Assembly: GCA_963556145.1 (NCBI GenBank)
Contig: OY744473.1
Coordinates: 2,790,001 to 2,854,000, forward strand
Direction of reading: 5' to 3'
DNA from: Hygrocybe punicea
Lineage: Eukaryota > Basidiomycota > Agaricomycetes > Agaricales > Hygrophoraceae
DNA length: 64,000 nucleotides
This document shows, piece after piece, positions 26,529 through 38,769 of the stretch. The stretch's first letter is position 1. The number at the start of each line of letters is the position of its first letter. The notes beneath the pieces were generated by a model. It saw nothing but the letters and a program-made list of their open reading frames with translations. It ran no database searches and had not been told where the DNA came from. Both the position numbers and the translations under genes were made by a program.

Positions 26529-27976
26529 CTGTCATTTGTATTAGTTTCCTGTATCTATGGATGATTCATTACGTGCCGTTTTATTTGATTTCACCATGGC
26601 GCAAGTGTTCCATGCACTCAGGGGTGGCAGGAAAGTCAAAAATTACTATATAAGGCTACATATTAAAGTATTCCTTTTTTTTTTTTGTGTGGCCTGTGAC
26701 CCCCCCCCCCCCACCTCGGGTGCAGGGTTTGAATGCCGGGCCCCCCTTGTATTCATTTATCGTTCTCTCTACCTATCCTTTCTTTTATATGCCCTTTACT
26801 TCACATATCTCCTTTTAGTATCATCCTTTCATCTCTCTTCCTTTGTCCTTATAGCTTTATATACCTGCCTGTATGAGCCACTAGACAGAGAACCCCCAGG
26901 GAGAATCAAGACAGACCATCATTCCCCCTTCATCTCAGAGCTTCCCCTTCATCCTAGTTCCATTCTCTTCATATTCTATCACGTTCTCTCACCATCCGAC
27001 CCTTTGATCCCACTGCAACTTTTGATTTTATCGCAACTCTTCGATTTTGATCGCACCACTCCAGTTTTGATCGCAGCACTTCTCCAGAGTTTCTCATCCA
27101 CTTATATTACTTCTCTTCCCTTTCCTATACTAGTGTAGGCTTTCCGAAGCTTCCTTGCACCTTTTCACCTTTAGTAGTTGTAGGATTTCCCTTCTTATAG
27201 CTACATATAGCGTATCAACGGCATCCAATTGTTTCCCTTCAATAACTCGATCCAGTATGATGCTGATGTGTGCATGACTTCGTCTGTCATAATTGGCTAG
27301 TATGCGAGGTAGTAATGCGATGTTTGGAGGTGTGTGATCGTGTTTCCGTTAAAGCCATTCAGGGCTCATAACTTATTGGAATATATAGTTGGCAGTGGTT
27401 GTTGACTGCTAAGTTATTTTGTGTGGAATGAATTATATTTGCCTCTCTCTGAGAGGGCTTTTATACTACTAGCTAAATCTACTAGAAGTTTCCTGTGGTG
27501 AGTAGAATATATGCTGTGCTTCAGCATTATTCATTGGATGGGTGTGTTTGAGTTCTGGGGTCACGTGATACAGATTACTAATCGGAGGAGAGGGAGGGGC
27601 ATGAGAGTGTAGTGTTACAGTTAAGAATAATGTTATATGCTCTATGGAAAATCTATGATAACTTGAACATAAATAATTGATATGACCAGGAATGTGCTTT
27701 ACAACTTTCATGTGGAGTGTTGAATTCCTTCACCCTCCTCCTCTTTATCCTCAGCTCCTTTTCCATCTTTCTCACAAGATGACCCAAGAAAGAAGTTTCA
27801 GACTGAGAGCAGAAGACAAGGGCTAATAAAATTGAGGATTGCCAACACTCTGAAAATTACAAGCAGCAGGACAATGGGATTTTCTGGTTGAAGGCGGAAA
27901 AGGTAGAGATGGCCAGTGACAGAGAAATTATTGCATTTCTCAACTGTAAGTTCTTAGTCAGAAAATGTGGTATGTT
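26529..27976. other. gene-free repeat-derived DNA with T and C homopolymers
   Basis: It contains T12 (26676-26687), C14 (26700-26713) and a GGGTTTGAATGCC box B-like word near 26724. There is then CT-rich sequence to 27140 and AT-rich sequence. No supported gene. Confidence 0.5.
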
Positions 27977-28560
27977 TCATGTTTTCAACCATTTAGTAAG
28001 GGCTGGAGTAAGGATTGGTAGATGGAGTGGGAGATGGGGATGAAGAGAGGATGGGGAAGGGGGAAGGGGCGGTGCAAATGCCAATGGGATAAGAACAGGA
28101 TGAGGGAGGGAAATGAAGGGGGAGATGAGACTAAGGAGAGGGGAGAGGAATGCAAATGCAAATTGGGATGAGAACAGGAAGGGGAGGAGGTTGGGCAGGG
28201 GCAGGATGATGAGATGGGGATAAGAAGGAGGAGCAGGATGTGGATGTGAATGAAGATGAGAACAGGAAGAGGGAGGGGGTTGGTGTAGGGCAGTGAGATA
28301 GAGGGGGGGATGCAGATGAGGAGAGAAAGGAGGATGCAGATGTGGATGCAAATAGGGATGAGCATCAGATGAGGCAGGGGGTTGGGAAGGGGTTGGGGCA
28401 TTGGAGGGAAGGGGGATGTGAATGGGATGAGAACAGAACTGGGGAGGGGGTTGGGCATGGCAATCAAGGGCAAGATGAGGAGGGGGAGGGGGAGGGGGAG
28501 GGGGATGTGAATGTGAATGGAGATGAGAAAAGAAAGATGCAGGGTAGAGGTAGGTTAATA
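27977..28560. repeat. 580-bp purine-rich degenerate tandem repeat
   Basis: Nearly uninterrupted purine strand built from variants of GGGATGAGAACAGGAAGGGG with GGATGTGAATG inserts. Opposite-strand frames read as Pro/His/Ser repeats, which is a compositional effect. Confidence 0.9.
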
Positions 28561-28725
28561 GAGTGATACAGAATGATGAGCTTTCCTTTCAATATTGATA
28601 TACTGTTATACTCATCCAATTCATATCTACATTGCATCCCTATTCAACTAGCAAATATCCTCATTTTTAAAATTGATAAGGCAAAGATTATATTGTTTTG
28701 AAAGCATGATGGTCAATAAATCTAT

Positions 28726-31573
28726 TTACGTAGAAAGCTTTGAAGGTGTCAAGGGATTGGTGAAAGTGTAGAGCTCTAGGAATGACAACATTCCCAAACA
28801 CACAAAGCAGATGAGCAGCACGCACACACATTCAAGATGAATAATAGAAAGGACTGGAGACTCATCAGCATCAACTTCTGGCTGAACAATCCACATCCCT
28901 GTGTCCTCATCTGCATCATCACCAACAACTTTAAACCAATGGACCAATGCACAAGGATATGTTGTACCACTGAAGTCAAAAGAAAATAAGAGAAGGACAC
29001 GAACAACATCAAATCCACGCATTCCAGGCAATTCAGGATTGTGGTTGAGAAAGACACAATCATACCGACTGGGACCCTTTCTCCATGATGGAACAGCTCT
29101 GATATGCCATGACGCATGCCACCAATTCCACTGGAATCACTTGGAGCATGGAAGGTGGTAACAGCTGAATTGTGCACCCTGATCTTGCCTGTGTATGATG
29201 GACATGCACTGAGAGGAACTTTGGATGCAGAGAGAACTTTATTGGGATATCGTTGATCATAGAGAAAATGAGCAAGAAGCATGGGAAATGTAGGTTGCTG
29301 AATCTCAGCTGCAAGAGAGTGAACGTTCCGAGTTCAAACTACACAATGTACACATGTTATTAATTTGATGTCCAAAAGGTTAATAAAACACATACCAACA
29401 GTTCGTGCAAGATCAACATAAGATGTGATGGGAGGACCTTCAACAGCACCACTATCATCTTCATGCTCATCTTCACTGTCATTCTCATCAGGGACATTAA
29501 CACCTCCACAACCATCACCATCCCCTAAGGATAATATTACTCAGAAATATCTAATTGTGAAGACCCCAAGACATACCAATTTCCTTGAGGATGTCTGTAT
29601 AACATGTCCCTTCAAGCATTCCATGGTGAGTGAAGTCTACACAAAGAGCTGTCAGCTTATTGAGTCGCTGATTAGCCAATAGCATCTGGCCCAAAGCCTC
29701 ATGGTGGCTAGATTGATGCCAAGGTTCTTTGACAGCTTTGATGTGCTTTGACTTGATAATTGATGAGCACAAGCCATTTGGGCTTCCAAAAGCTCGAATC
29801 AGGCCAAGGTAATGAAGCATGGAATGTTGACGAGGAAGATTAAACCCATCTGGGTGAACACCAATGGCCACAAAAATCTCTTGGTAGTGGTGGAAACGAT
29901 TTATCGCCTCAGTGAGCTGACTGAGCGTTTTCTCATCATGAACATCCTGTCATGCAATGTAACAAAATTCCAGAAATGCTTGAAAGCAGCGGACCACCTC
30001 AACAGGGACATAACCTTCAATGGCAGGAAGGTATACCTGTGGTATCATTATTAATACCAATAAATAGAGCTCATCATGGTGTCTTACCTTCATCAGAGCT
30101 TTTGAATCATCCCCTGTCCACTGCTTAAATCCTCGCCCTTCAGGGAACCGACAGAGGTTTGCAAATGGTGCAGCAATTGCAATACTACAGTACCTGTTAG
30201 TCTAACTGACCAACTCAGTCCAAAAGACTTACCAGCGATCAATGTCATCCAAAATTTCATTGCCATGCTTCTTTCCATGAGTTGCAAGCAGATAATCTTG
30301 CACCCACTGCACAAGGTGATCTTTAAATACACCTTTGATGAGCTGGTGAAGCAGGTCAGGGGCAAGAAATTCATAAATATCTGCTTGTGGAAGACTGTGG
30401 GTCAATGGCTACATAGTGGTGGAATGAGAGAGAATCAGAACACAGTGGGGAATAAATTACTTGATATTTTCCTGCTATTCCATAATCATGCCATGCCACA
30501 CCTAGCCCAAATGAATCGATTATAAAATTTGCATGCTCGGATGTGTGAGAATGGCCATCACCACCATCTAAATTTTCAGGGGAGGCAGTGCACCTGTAAA
30601 CCATATGAATAACATTGAGTACTAGCAAAAAATGTCTATACTTGGGACACCACCCCTGTACAATACAGGTAACAGGTACTTGCTCTTGGTAGTCAGCAAT
30701 ATATGGACTGATACCATAGATTGCAGTGGCGGAAGTGGCCATCATAGCAGCAGACAACTTCAGGAACTGTTATGGCTGGTTTGAGGGGATTGAGGATCTT
30801 GGCCATTGAAGTGTGAAAAATTTGTTGTTTAAATTCACAAAATTCATTTGTATCAGCCTCAGCACTTGCAACTGTGAACTGAAATGAATTGACATCAAAT
30901 ATATAGAAAATATAAGAAACCTTGCGGAATAGCAAGAAAACCAAGAAGAACAAGAGCATTTTGGTGAGCATGCCATAGGCCATTGTGTGTGTTACCTATA
31001 GCAGCATAGAGTGGGTAATACCCTGTGTCACCGGTTGTAACCGAGACAGTAGTTTTATCACTGCCGAGGATTATAGGCACAAACACTGAGCCATGAGTCT
31101 CTGGATCCTCAGCAATAATGTCCTGTCAAAATATGAGTATAAAATGTTAACATGAACCGGCCACTTACTGCTTGATCCCATGCCCAGTCGCCAGACATAA
31201 AGTTTTGGTATTGTTGATCTCCATTGGCATTATACTCCTGAAATGGGGCAGTGTCCATCTCCCCAAGAAAATCCACATTGCCAAGCATATTCTTCACAAC
31301 ATGATGAGGGTTTCAATACCATACATTGAAATCTTTTACCATCCACAAAGGGGGCTCAACAGGAACTTCACCATCATAACAAACAGTGAAATTCCTCCAT
31401 GGAACGTCGCCAACTTTCGCATTGTCCAACCAACCAACACTGGACTCACCCAATGCTGATGCCAATACTGATACCAATGCCAATGCCAATGCTGATGCTG
31501 ATGCTGATGCTGATGCTGATGCCAATGTTGAGGCTGATACTGTAATTGGACCTGCTTATAATGCACCTAATAC
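28726..31573 (-). pseudogene. Plavaka-type transposase, degraded
   Basis: The product would be the transposase of Plavaka elements (CACTA/CMC-like, abundant in Agaricomycetes). Reading down the minus strand: FQEYNANGDQQYQNFMSG and GDWAWDQA; VPIILGSDKTTVSVTTG and YYPLYAAIGNTHN; then YGISPYIADYQEQV and CIVQGWCPK. These are followed by NLDGG, the [12 protein letters not shown] region near 30330, and NGLCSSIIKSKHIKAVKEPW. ALGQMLLANQRLNKL comes next, and the C-terminal block ends MRGFDVVRVLLLFSF, PCALVHWFKVVGDDADEDTGM. All parts are in the usual order with introns between them, but several frame changes and lost pieces remain. A GCATCA microsatellite (about 31445-31530) lies in the N-terminal part, and a hAT element begins at 31574 and cuts off the 5' end. 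Confidence 0.8.
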
Positions 31574-31998
31574 TAGTGTTGCCATGGCTACAGCTAGAAG
31601 CCGGCTACTAGCCATAGCCAAGCCACCAAATCGGCTTGGCTTGTGACCGGCTCAGCTACAAACTGGCTATGGCTGCAGCTACAGTATTTTCTGTAGCTGT
31701 TAGCCACGGCTATTCAGCCGGCTGGCCCGCAAGTCCAGTACATGTATTTGCTCTCAAATTAAATGATATATCTACATTCCGTGCAAAATAATTTTAAAAC
31801 TGAGTTTGAAATCTGCATCAGCTGAGATCGACTGGCTTCAAAATATGCTGACAGCTTACTTTCTTACAGCACCGGCAACGACAAGGACGAACAACACAAC
31901 CCACCACCACCATCTCCCACCATCTCCCCATCTCCCACCACCTCTCGCATATCCATGCAAGAACCATGGAAATTGGACCAGCGAAAGGTGCCACGACT

Positions 31999-32370
31999 TA
32001 GTGTTGCCACAGCTAAGGCTAATAGCTGGCTACTAGCCATTAGCTTAGCTGATTTTAGCTTAGCTGATGCCAGCTCAGCTAATGGCTAATCTCCAGCTAA
32101 AGGCTAAGGCTAAAGTATTTCAGAAAGTTAGCTTAGCTGTAGCTGAAGCTAAGGGAAGATAAAAATAATATCATCTCAGAACAGCCTAGAAATACCTAAA
32201 AAGGATATCATACCTGACTAATAGTCATTAGCTTAGCTGACTTTAGCTTAGCCATAGCTGCAGCTAGTACTTGGCTAGTGGCTAAGGCTAAGACATTTTT
32301 CATGAATTAGCTTAGCTTTAGCTGCAGCTAATTTAGCTGTGGCTAGGCTAGCTTAGCTGTGGCAACACTA
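31999..32370. mobile_element. nested hAT MITE, 372 bp
   Basis: Ends TAGTGTTGCCACAGC and GCTGTGGCAACACTA. Flanks are GCCACGAC (plus one T) on the left and GCCATGAC on the right, a near-perfect 8-bp duplication with one C/T difference. Inside are repeated TTAGCTTAGCTG words. It is almost the same length as the MITE at 49066. Confidence 0.8.
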
Positions 32371-32675
32371 GCCATGACACGACCATGACCATGACCAATG
32401 CCCATGTCGCCACCACCCACATGGCAACAACCCAACAACCAGGCAATGATGGCGGAGAGCTAGGCTTGGAGGGTGGTGTGCCCACAATACATGCCCAACA
32501 TATATTCCCATTGACATCCACTAACCACCTAGATCATGACCACAACCACATCAACACCAACCCCTTGACCAATAGCAGGCGACAACGAGGGCAACGAGGA
32601 CAACGGATGGGGTGAGAACAGCAGGGGCAGGGAGTCTCTCCCCTCTCCCTGTTGCAAGCCCCCCCAAGCCATGAC

Positions 32676-32731
32676 ACCTTGCAAATGCGCACAGACTGCG
32701 TCAATTGACGTGTGGACGAAATTTGTGAGGT
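32676..32731. other. hairpin A, copy 1
   Basis: Imperfect palindrome CACCTTGCAAAT...GTCAATTGAC...ATTTGTGAGGT, core TCAATTGA at 32701. Confidence 0.6.
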
Positions 32732-33273
32732 ATCTGGCAAGAAATATCTGGTCGATGCACCTCCAGCAAGAACAGCAGGGGCCAGGGAGTCTCTCCCCTC
32801 TCCCTGCTGCCAGCCCCCTACCCTACCAAGCCATCACACCTCGCAAATGTGCACAAACTGTGAGAAATAGTAATCTCGTACAAAGTATGTGTTTATTCGA
32901 TTCGATTAGTCATCTCTCTTCGTCATTGGTCCAGACTGTTTAGTCAGTTATTTGGCTTATTCTGTACCATTCTATTTGGTTTGTTCTATGCTTTTATGTA
33001 TATAACTAGCGTATCAACGTTCTGGTTAGTCGAACATTGATTACCCCAGCCATACACCGGACTTCCACCCTCCGATTCGTCTAAGCTACCTTCATAGCTA
33101 TTCATCTAGAGTCTAATCAACTCGTATCCGGCAATCAACTTCCAACACAAACCGCATCAACTAATGGGCAGATGACGTTCGTGAGGTATCTGGCAGGGAA
33201 TACCTGGACAACGCGCCTCCAGCAGCCCACAAATTACGTCAGATGTCCCCCCCACTTTGTCTGCAGCCCCATT

Positions 33274-33330
33274 CACCTTGCAAATGGCAATGCCATGTAA
33301 ATTGACATGGACATGGCCTTTGCGAGGTTG
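33274..33330. other. hairpin A, copy 2
   Basis: Imperfect palindrome CACCTTGCAAATGGC...CATGTAAATTGACATG...GCCTTTGCGAGGT. Confidence 0.6.
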
Positions 33331-33940
33331 ATGGTGTGGTGACCATCCCCCCCCCCTGGTGATTGACGACACCGACTAACCGGCTTGAGCTGTGGCTAGT
33401 CAGCTTGAGCTGCAGCTAGTGGCTTGAGCCGCAGCTATGGCTACGGCTATGACAAAAAATGGCCAGCTAATGTAGCCGTAGCTGCAGCTTGTGTAGCCAG
33501 CTGACCAGCTAGCCAAGCCGTGGCAACACTACCTAATACAATGGATAAACACCTAGTGTATTGCATGGGTACATGAACCCATGCGGGTTTTTCCTACGGG
33601 TAGGCCCAGGTACGGGTACAGGTAGCCACATCGGGACCCATGACAAACCCGTACCCATGCCGCCAGGTATGGGTTTTCATTAGCTCACAGGTACTGTCAC
33701 GGTCCTGTGACATATGATTTCCTTCAACAACAATGACGAGCACAATGAAACGACAATGAAACGGCGGTAGACACAGGTAGGAGATGATGGGAACAGCAGC
33801 GGGGAGTGGTGCACCCACCCCCGCTGCACCAGGTATGTCAATTTCTTTACTTTTTATATTATACAAACTAATTCAACGACAATAACGGCAAACCACAACA
33901 GCAGGTCCCCACCCCCATGTCTCGTTCACACCCCCGCTAA

Positions 33941-33987
33941 CACCTCGCAAATGGCACACCAACATTGGTGTGCTGTTTGCGAGGTTA
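33941..33987. other. hairpin A, copy 3 (best match)
   Basis: CACCTCGCAAATGGCACAC, a short loop, then GTGTGCTGTTTGCGAGGT; almost perfect. Confidence 0.75.
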
Positions 33988-34055
33988 CAGGAACCACAAT
34001 TGCACGCCCCCACCCCCCACTAAAACCAGTGCCCAGGTCCCCACCCCCCTGGCCA

Positions 34056-34114
34056 ACACCTCGCGAGTACACAACCCCAACGTCAATTGACGTTGGGCTG
34101 CATTCACGAGGTTG
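34056..34114. other. hairpin A, copy 4
   Basis: CACCTCGCGAGT...CCCAACGTCAATTGACGTTGGG...TTCACGAGGT. The inner arm CCCAACGTCAA/TTGACGTTGGG is perfect. Confidence 0.75.
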
Positions 34115-34474
34115 CAGGGGGTTCGAGTAGTGCTACCAAAGTTCAGTTCAGTCCAGTTCAGACCCATTTTGGCTGAACCCTGAACTGAACTCCAGGTTCA
34201 GTTCAGGATTTCATGTGAACTGAACCTGAACCGCCCTGAACTGTTCACTTTTTTTTTTCGGGGCCCGAACTGAGTTCATGAACGGTTCGGACTTTCAATT
34301 TTAGTATTATCATGCATTCTACATGTAAAAAATTCACAATTTATTATTCTATATATTCTAACCATCCCAGAAACTCAATATATTATTATATACATTATAT
34401 ACATGCTGGTATGGGTTTGTGTGGGTTTACCCATGGGTATCACTTGGCGCTGGTGAGGCACCCACCTCCCTGTA

Positions 34475-34529
34475 ACCTCGTGAACATAGCCCCAACGTCA
34501 ATTGACGCCGGGCTGCATGTTCGCGAGGT
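34475..34529. other. hairpin A, copy 5
   Basis: ACCTCGTGAACAT...CCAACGTCAATTGACGCCGGG...ATGTTCGCGAGGT. Confidence 0.7.
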
Positions 34530-34689
34530 GTTCGCTGGGGGTGGGGACCTAGACCCTGGCGGTGATCCCGCGACTTCGCTGGTCATTGTTTTCTGAGTAG
34601 TTAGAACTAGAACATAAATCAAATTAATTTGGAGCGTACCTAGTGCAGCGGGGGTGGCTCCCGCTGCTCCCCTTGCTTCCGTCGTGATC

Positions 34690-35035
34690 CATTATCCGAG
34701 TTGTTGTTGTTGCGTTGCCGTTTCCGTTTCTGTTGCTGTTTCTGTTGCTGTTTCTGTTGCCGTTTCCGTTTCCGTTTCCGTTGCCATTGCCATTGCCGTT
34801 GCCGTGGAAGTTGGCATTGGCATTGGCATTGGCATTGGCATTGGCGTTGGCATGGGTGTGGGCATTGGCATTGGCGTGGGTGTGGGCATTGGCGTGGCGT
34901 TGCATTGGCGTGGTGTTGCATTGGTGTTGGTGTTGGTGTTGGTGTTGGTGTTGGTGTTGGTGTTGGTGTTGGTGTTGGTGTTGGTGTTGGTGTTGGTGTT
35001 GGTGTTGGTGTTGGTGTTGGTGTTGGCATGGGTGT
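34690..35035. repeat. hexanucleotide microsatellites TTGGTG, TTGGCA, TTTCCG
   Basis: About 18 copies of TTGGTG (34919-35026) preceded by TTGGCATTGGCA and CCGTTTCCGTTT units. The minus strand reads as Pro-Thr or Asn-Ala/His repeats. Confidence 0.95.
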
Positions 35036-35648
35036 GGGTGTGGGTGTCGTTGGGCTGGTGGGGATGGTAGTGTTAGTTGTTACTGATTAATAAATAAACA
35101 CTTACAATTGGCAGCGGGGTTGGGTGCACCAACCCCGCCGCTCTCTTTCTCTCGTTTGGGGGCGGTTCATTGATGGTGGTGCTGGTGCTGGTGCTGGTGC
35201 TGCCTTGCATGGTCATCGTTGTTGTCGTCCATCTGGTGGCCGCTGACTTGGTGGTGGTTGGTAGTAGAGCCTACAAAGGTAATAGTGAATGAGTTATAAA
35301 TGATAATGAATGTACAATGTACCTATTTGCCTCGAACGCTTGCGTTCGAGGCTGGTGGTTGTTGGTGGCTGAAAATAAAGTTTAGTGACTAAAATGGAAA
35401 TTTGCCGGATCGGCATGTGAGTAAAACTTTCATTTGGAGTGCAAAATACTTACCTACAGACATCGGTTTGGCGGTTCTGAACCGCTCATGAACCGTTTAG
35501 ACAACCCGGGGGTTGCGTGAACCCCGAACTGGACCTGGGGTTCAGTTCAGCCCAAGGTGCTGGACTGAACCGAACTTCTGGTTCAGTTCGGAGTTCGAAC
35601 CGGGTTCGGATCGGTTCTGAACCAAACTTTGGCAGCACTAGGTTCGAG

Positions 35649-36392
35649 ACCTCACCGGTGACGCCTCACCAGCACCCCACCACATTGTGGTGGGATACCC
35701 CCAGGTAACCAGGCATACCCATGCCATTAACTATAAACAACTGGATTTATGTGTGATCACAGATTCCAGCATGTAGTAAGTTTCACTGAGCCAATATTAG
35801 CTGGCTGAACCAATGGTTCATACAATACCCATGCCAAGGCTAAGGCTAATGTTTTGCAGCATTTGCTTATAACATGGCGAATAGCTTCAGAAAGCCCAAC
35901 AATATTGGTGGACATAGATTAAATCATGGACTAACTGTTACTCAGCCAACATTGGCTGGCCAGACCCATTATTCAACTGCAAAACCAATGATTCTTTTTG
36001 GCATTTTCTTATAGCATGTCAAATACCTCTGGAAAGCTCATGGCCATATTGTTGGACATATATTAAATCATGCACTAACTGCCACCCAGCCAATAGGAGC
36101 CAGCTAGACCCATGGTTCAATTGCCAAACAAAAGCCAAGCAGCAGCAACCACCACCACCACCACAGCAACCAACCATATCCCTTGCTCAGGCACAGGTGG
36201 CCATCATTGATGCCCTATGACATGAATGGATGGTGAATGGTGGCAGGCAGAATGGTGGGTTGCAACTGCAAGCAAACAGCAGGAGGTGACTGTGGAAGTA
36301 CAGGGTGGGCATAGTGCCCCATCTTCTGTTTAACTTTTCTGTAAAAATATATTACTACTATCTGAATATGTGGGGTTGTCATGCTACCCCTA
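35649..36392. repeat. three degenerate ~150-bp tandem units
   Basis: Units near 35783, 35939 and 36081 share (C)AGCCAATATTGGCTGGC-like words, ATTAAATCATG and ACCCATGGTTCAA. No gene supported. Confidence 0.6.
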
Positions 36393-36645
36393 CATCAGGA
36401 AATCGGGGAGGCCCCGGTATATCCAGGTGGAGTTGATAATTGATAAGCGGACTTGCAGCTGTTTGCAATGTCTTATCTGGCCAAATAAATGCATTCAAGC
36501 ACAATATAATTATTGTGATAGTTGATCATTTGCATTCATATTTGCTTAAAATTGATTGCTGTATATAAGGGGTTACCATATACTCCTAATTATTCCTGCA
36601 ACATACCAAATTTTCAAAGTCTTGTGGAGCCTTGGCCATACAATA
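36393..36645 (+). repeat. dispersed repeat R1, full copy
   Basis: A 253-bp copy almost identical to 62976-63228. It starts CATCAGGAAATCGGGG and ends GGCCATACAATA. A diverged second copy follows from 36672. No TIR, LTR signature or RNA polymerase III boxes are clear. Confidence 0.9.
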
Positions 36646-38769
36646 CCATGATGATAAACATGTAATTCAACCATCAGGAAATTGTTGAGGCCATGGCATG
36701 ACCAGTCGGAGTTGATAAGTGGCTGTACAGATGCTGAGTACTGGTCAAGCATGGTAAAGGATGATGTAGGTTAACCTAGTGATCATCACAATAAAATGAC
36801 CATAGTTCAAAATACTTGGAGCTTAAGGATAAATTTCCTACAGTGTGACAGTAAAAGATCAGAAGTTGATAAGAGGCTGCTTAAACGCTAAGTGTCAGTC
36901 AAGAAATGATATAGGTTGACATCAGTCTGTGATAAAATGATCCAAATTTTATAATACTTGCAGTTGAACAACTACTCTTTGTATGCTTTGATAATTTCCC
37001 TGCAGCATTATGAGTGCAAACCGCTGATCAAGGACGGTGTAGATGCGGGTTCTTGGTGGCTTCGGAACTATATAAAGAAATATATAAAGATCCTAACCTG
37101 TGGGTGTCAGCGTAGAAGTGACTGGATAAGTCAGTGTCAGGAATAGTAGTAAAAGAAAGGGATTGTTAGTAAAAGTAAAGCCGCCGCGTAAAACTGGACT
37201 AATAACGACGAATCCGGTGATGAACGGAGTGAAAACGGACAAATAATGAAGAACCCGACGATGCCGACGATGTCGGGTACGGCGGGTCGGGTCGGGTCGG
37301 GTCGGAAACAATGAACGAATATACGGGAACAACGATAAAAACGATGAAGTGGACTATAAAAAGCTAAGGGTCTACATGGACGAGCATTTGAAGGGATTAA
37401 AATGGTTCTGACTATGAGGGAAACGGGGACTAATGGTATCTCTTTTTTGTACGGTCGTCGGGGACCGTTTTTATAGTACATGAGTGTGTAGCTACTTTCG
37501 GACATGTCTACTTCGGCCGATAGAAACTACAAAGAAACACTGGAATGGGGAAGTGGAAAGGGGGGTTGCAAAGCAACGAAGACAGGAAAGTGGAGGGGAA
37601 AACGAATATCCATGAAAAAGATTGGAAAAGTCCTACATATCTCCGAAAGGATGAGGGGATGCATAAATAAGGTAAATCCGAAGTCGGAGATTGAGTCTGA
37701 AGAGATCCATCTCCTGGAATTGGAACTCCGAGGCGTTTGAGGCTGCCGGATTTAGTCCGAAAGTGGCTGTGACGAAGCGGCATACGTCGGGTTACGTCGG
37801 TCACGTCGGGTCACGTCACGTCGGGTTACATTGGGTTCGAATGCGAGTTGAATGGAGGCGGCGGGTTCGTCCGGATTCGTGATATATTGACGATACAGTC
37901 TCAGGGGGACGTCGACCCTCTACAACAGTACTGTTTTTGGGGGTATGTGTCTACCTTAAAATTTCACTTAATTTTGGATGAAAATTATAAATTATTGAAT
38001 TGCAGTCCACGCGTGTACAGTCGCTCATCGCCTCCATATGGATCCTGCCATGATAGTTAGAAATGTTATGATAACTTTGGACACAACTCACCAATCCATC
38101 AAGGCTAGTATCGGGACAGCCATGCTTGCAAAAGCGAGCAGGTGCCTCAGATAAGAAAACCACCCATGCTGGGAGACGTCAGGCCACCAGTGCATGAACT
38201 GAATAAAGATACATGAGAGGGCCACCCATATACTAAGTGTTACAGGATGCATGTAGGCTGGTGGTGAAAATTAGGACATTGATTCTGATAAACTTGATAA
38301 TAATGGACTTGCCTCGATGATTTGCCACCACCAGACACGCTTTCAGTGGTCACTTGGCGGCCCAACAAGCCTGTTTTCAGCATTGCAAGACTCATGTGCT
38401 CAACTTGCTGCCTTGAGATCGACAATCATCACATAGGGTACCAAGTCCCTTCTGTGCCTGTACGTTCAAGTCGCAATTTCTTGTTTATCACCGTGCAGGA
38501 GCAGGGACCCCATCCTCCTTTGTGTCATCAGCACTTGGGGGTGGCGGAGGTGGTGGTGCAGCACCAGGACCAGGAGTGTCCATGCGGCTCTTGCATGAGT
38601 GTCAGCCCAGAATTTGATACAGCGCCTACCTTTATTCTTGATTGCCGGCAAATGATGGGTCAAAGCTTTGCGAATGCAGTGGCATGGCCTTTTATGGACT
38701 GGCTGACACCTCGTTCCTTGCCGTATTCATGATAACTGAGCTGGTCTTAGCAAAAATAAAAGCCAACCA
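36646..38769. other. repeat-derived DNA without a supported gene
   Basis: Diverged R1-like segments (36672, 36862) are followed by sequence with short GTCGGGTC tandem words (37275-37305; 37785-37830). A purine-biased open stretch at 37504-37740 has no recognisable product. Confidence 0.4.

Larger units (their letters stand above)
31574..33531. mobile_element. non-autonomous hAT-type element, 1.96 kb
   Basis: Ends TAGTGTTGCCATGGC and GCCGTGGCAACACTA, flanked by CCTAATAC on both sides (31566-31573 and 33532-33539), an exact 8-bp target duplication as in hAT. The subterminal regions are full of AGCTnnGGCT/AGCTGCAGCTA words. The inside carries two copies of a 150-bp block (32620-32690 and 32770-32850) and three copies of hairpin A. 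No transposase. A second hAT MITE is nested at 31999. Confidence 0.9.
33540..34127. other. repeat-derived stretch with GGGTAC words and a hairpin A copy
   Basis: It starts with GCATGGGTACATG (33560), matched in reverse by CATACCCATGC near 35715. An element may therefore run 33560-35730 around the hAT insertion, but no target duplication is seen. It contains hairpin B (33796-33827, core GGTGCACC) directly before AGGTATGT. Hairpin A occurs at 33941-33987. No gene supported. Confidence 0.45.
34128..35640. mobile_element. non-autonomous hAT-type element, 1.51 kb
   Basis: Ends TAGTGCTACCAAAGTTCAG and CCAAACTTTGGCAGCACTA. Flanks are GGTTCGAG at 34120-34127 and 35641-35648, an exact 8-bp duplication. 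Subterminal arms are built of GAACTGAAC/GTTCAG words. On the minus strand it holds hairpin C (35329-35352), an exon-like segment ending at hairpin B (35111-35141) with CAATTGTAAGT after it, and a TTGGTG microsatellite. A short block ends at hairpin B (34645-34667) before GTACGC, and hairpin A is at 34475. No transposase. Confidence 0.9.

Noticed and set aside
26700..26760. tRNA-derived SINE (GGTTTGAATGCC looks like a B box)
   Set aside because: No A box at the right distance, no poly-A tail after it, no second copy seen.
33560..35730. Outer element with GCATGGGTA / TACCCATGC ends around the 34-kb hAT insertion
   Set aside because: Inverted words are short and no target duplication could be found; kept only as a remark.
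37275..37305. Telomere-like GTCGGGTC repeats
   Set aside because: Not the TTAGGG-type fungal telomere unit and only a few copies.
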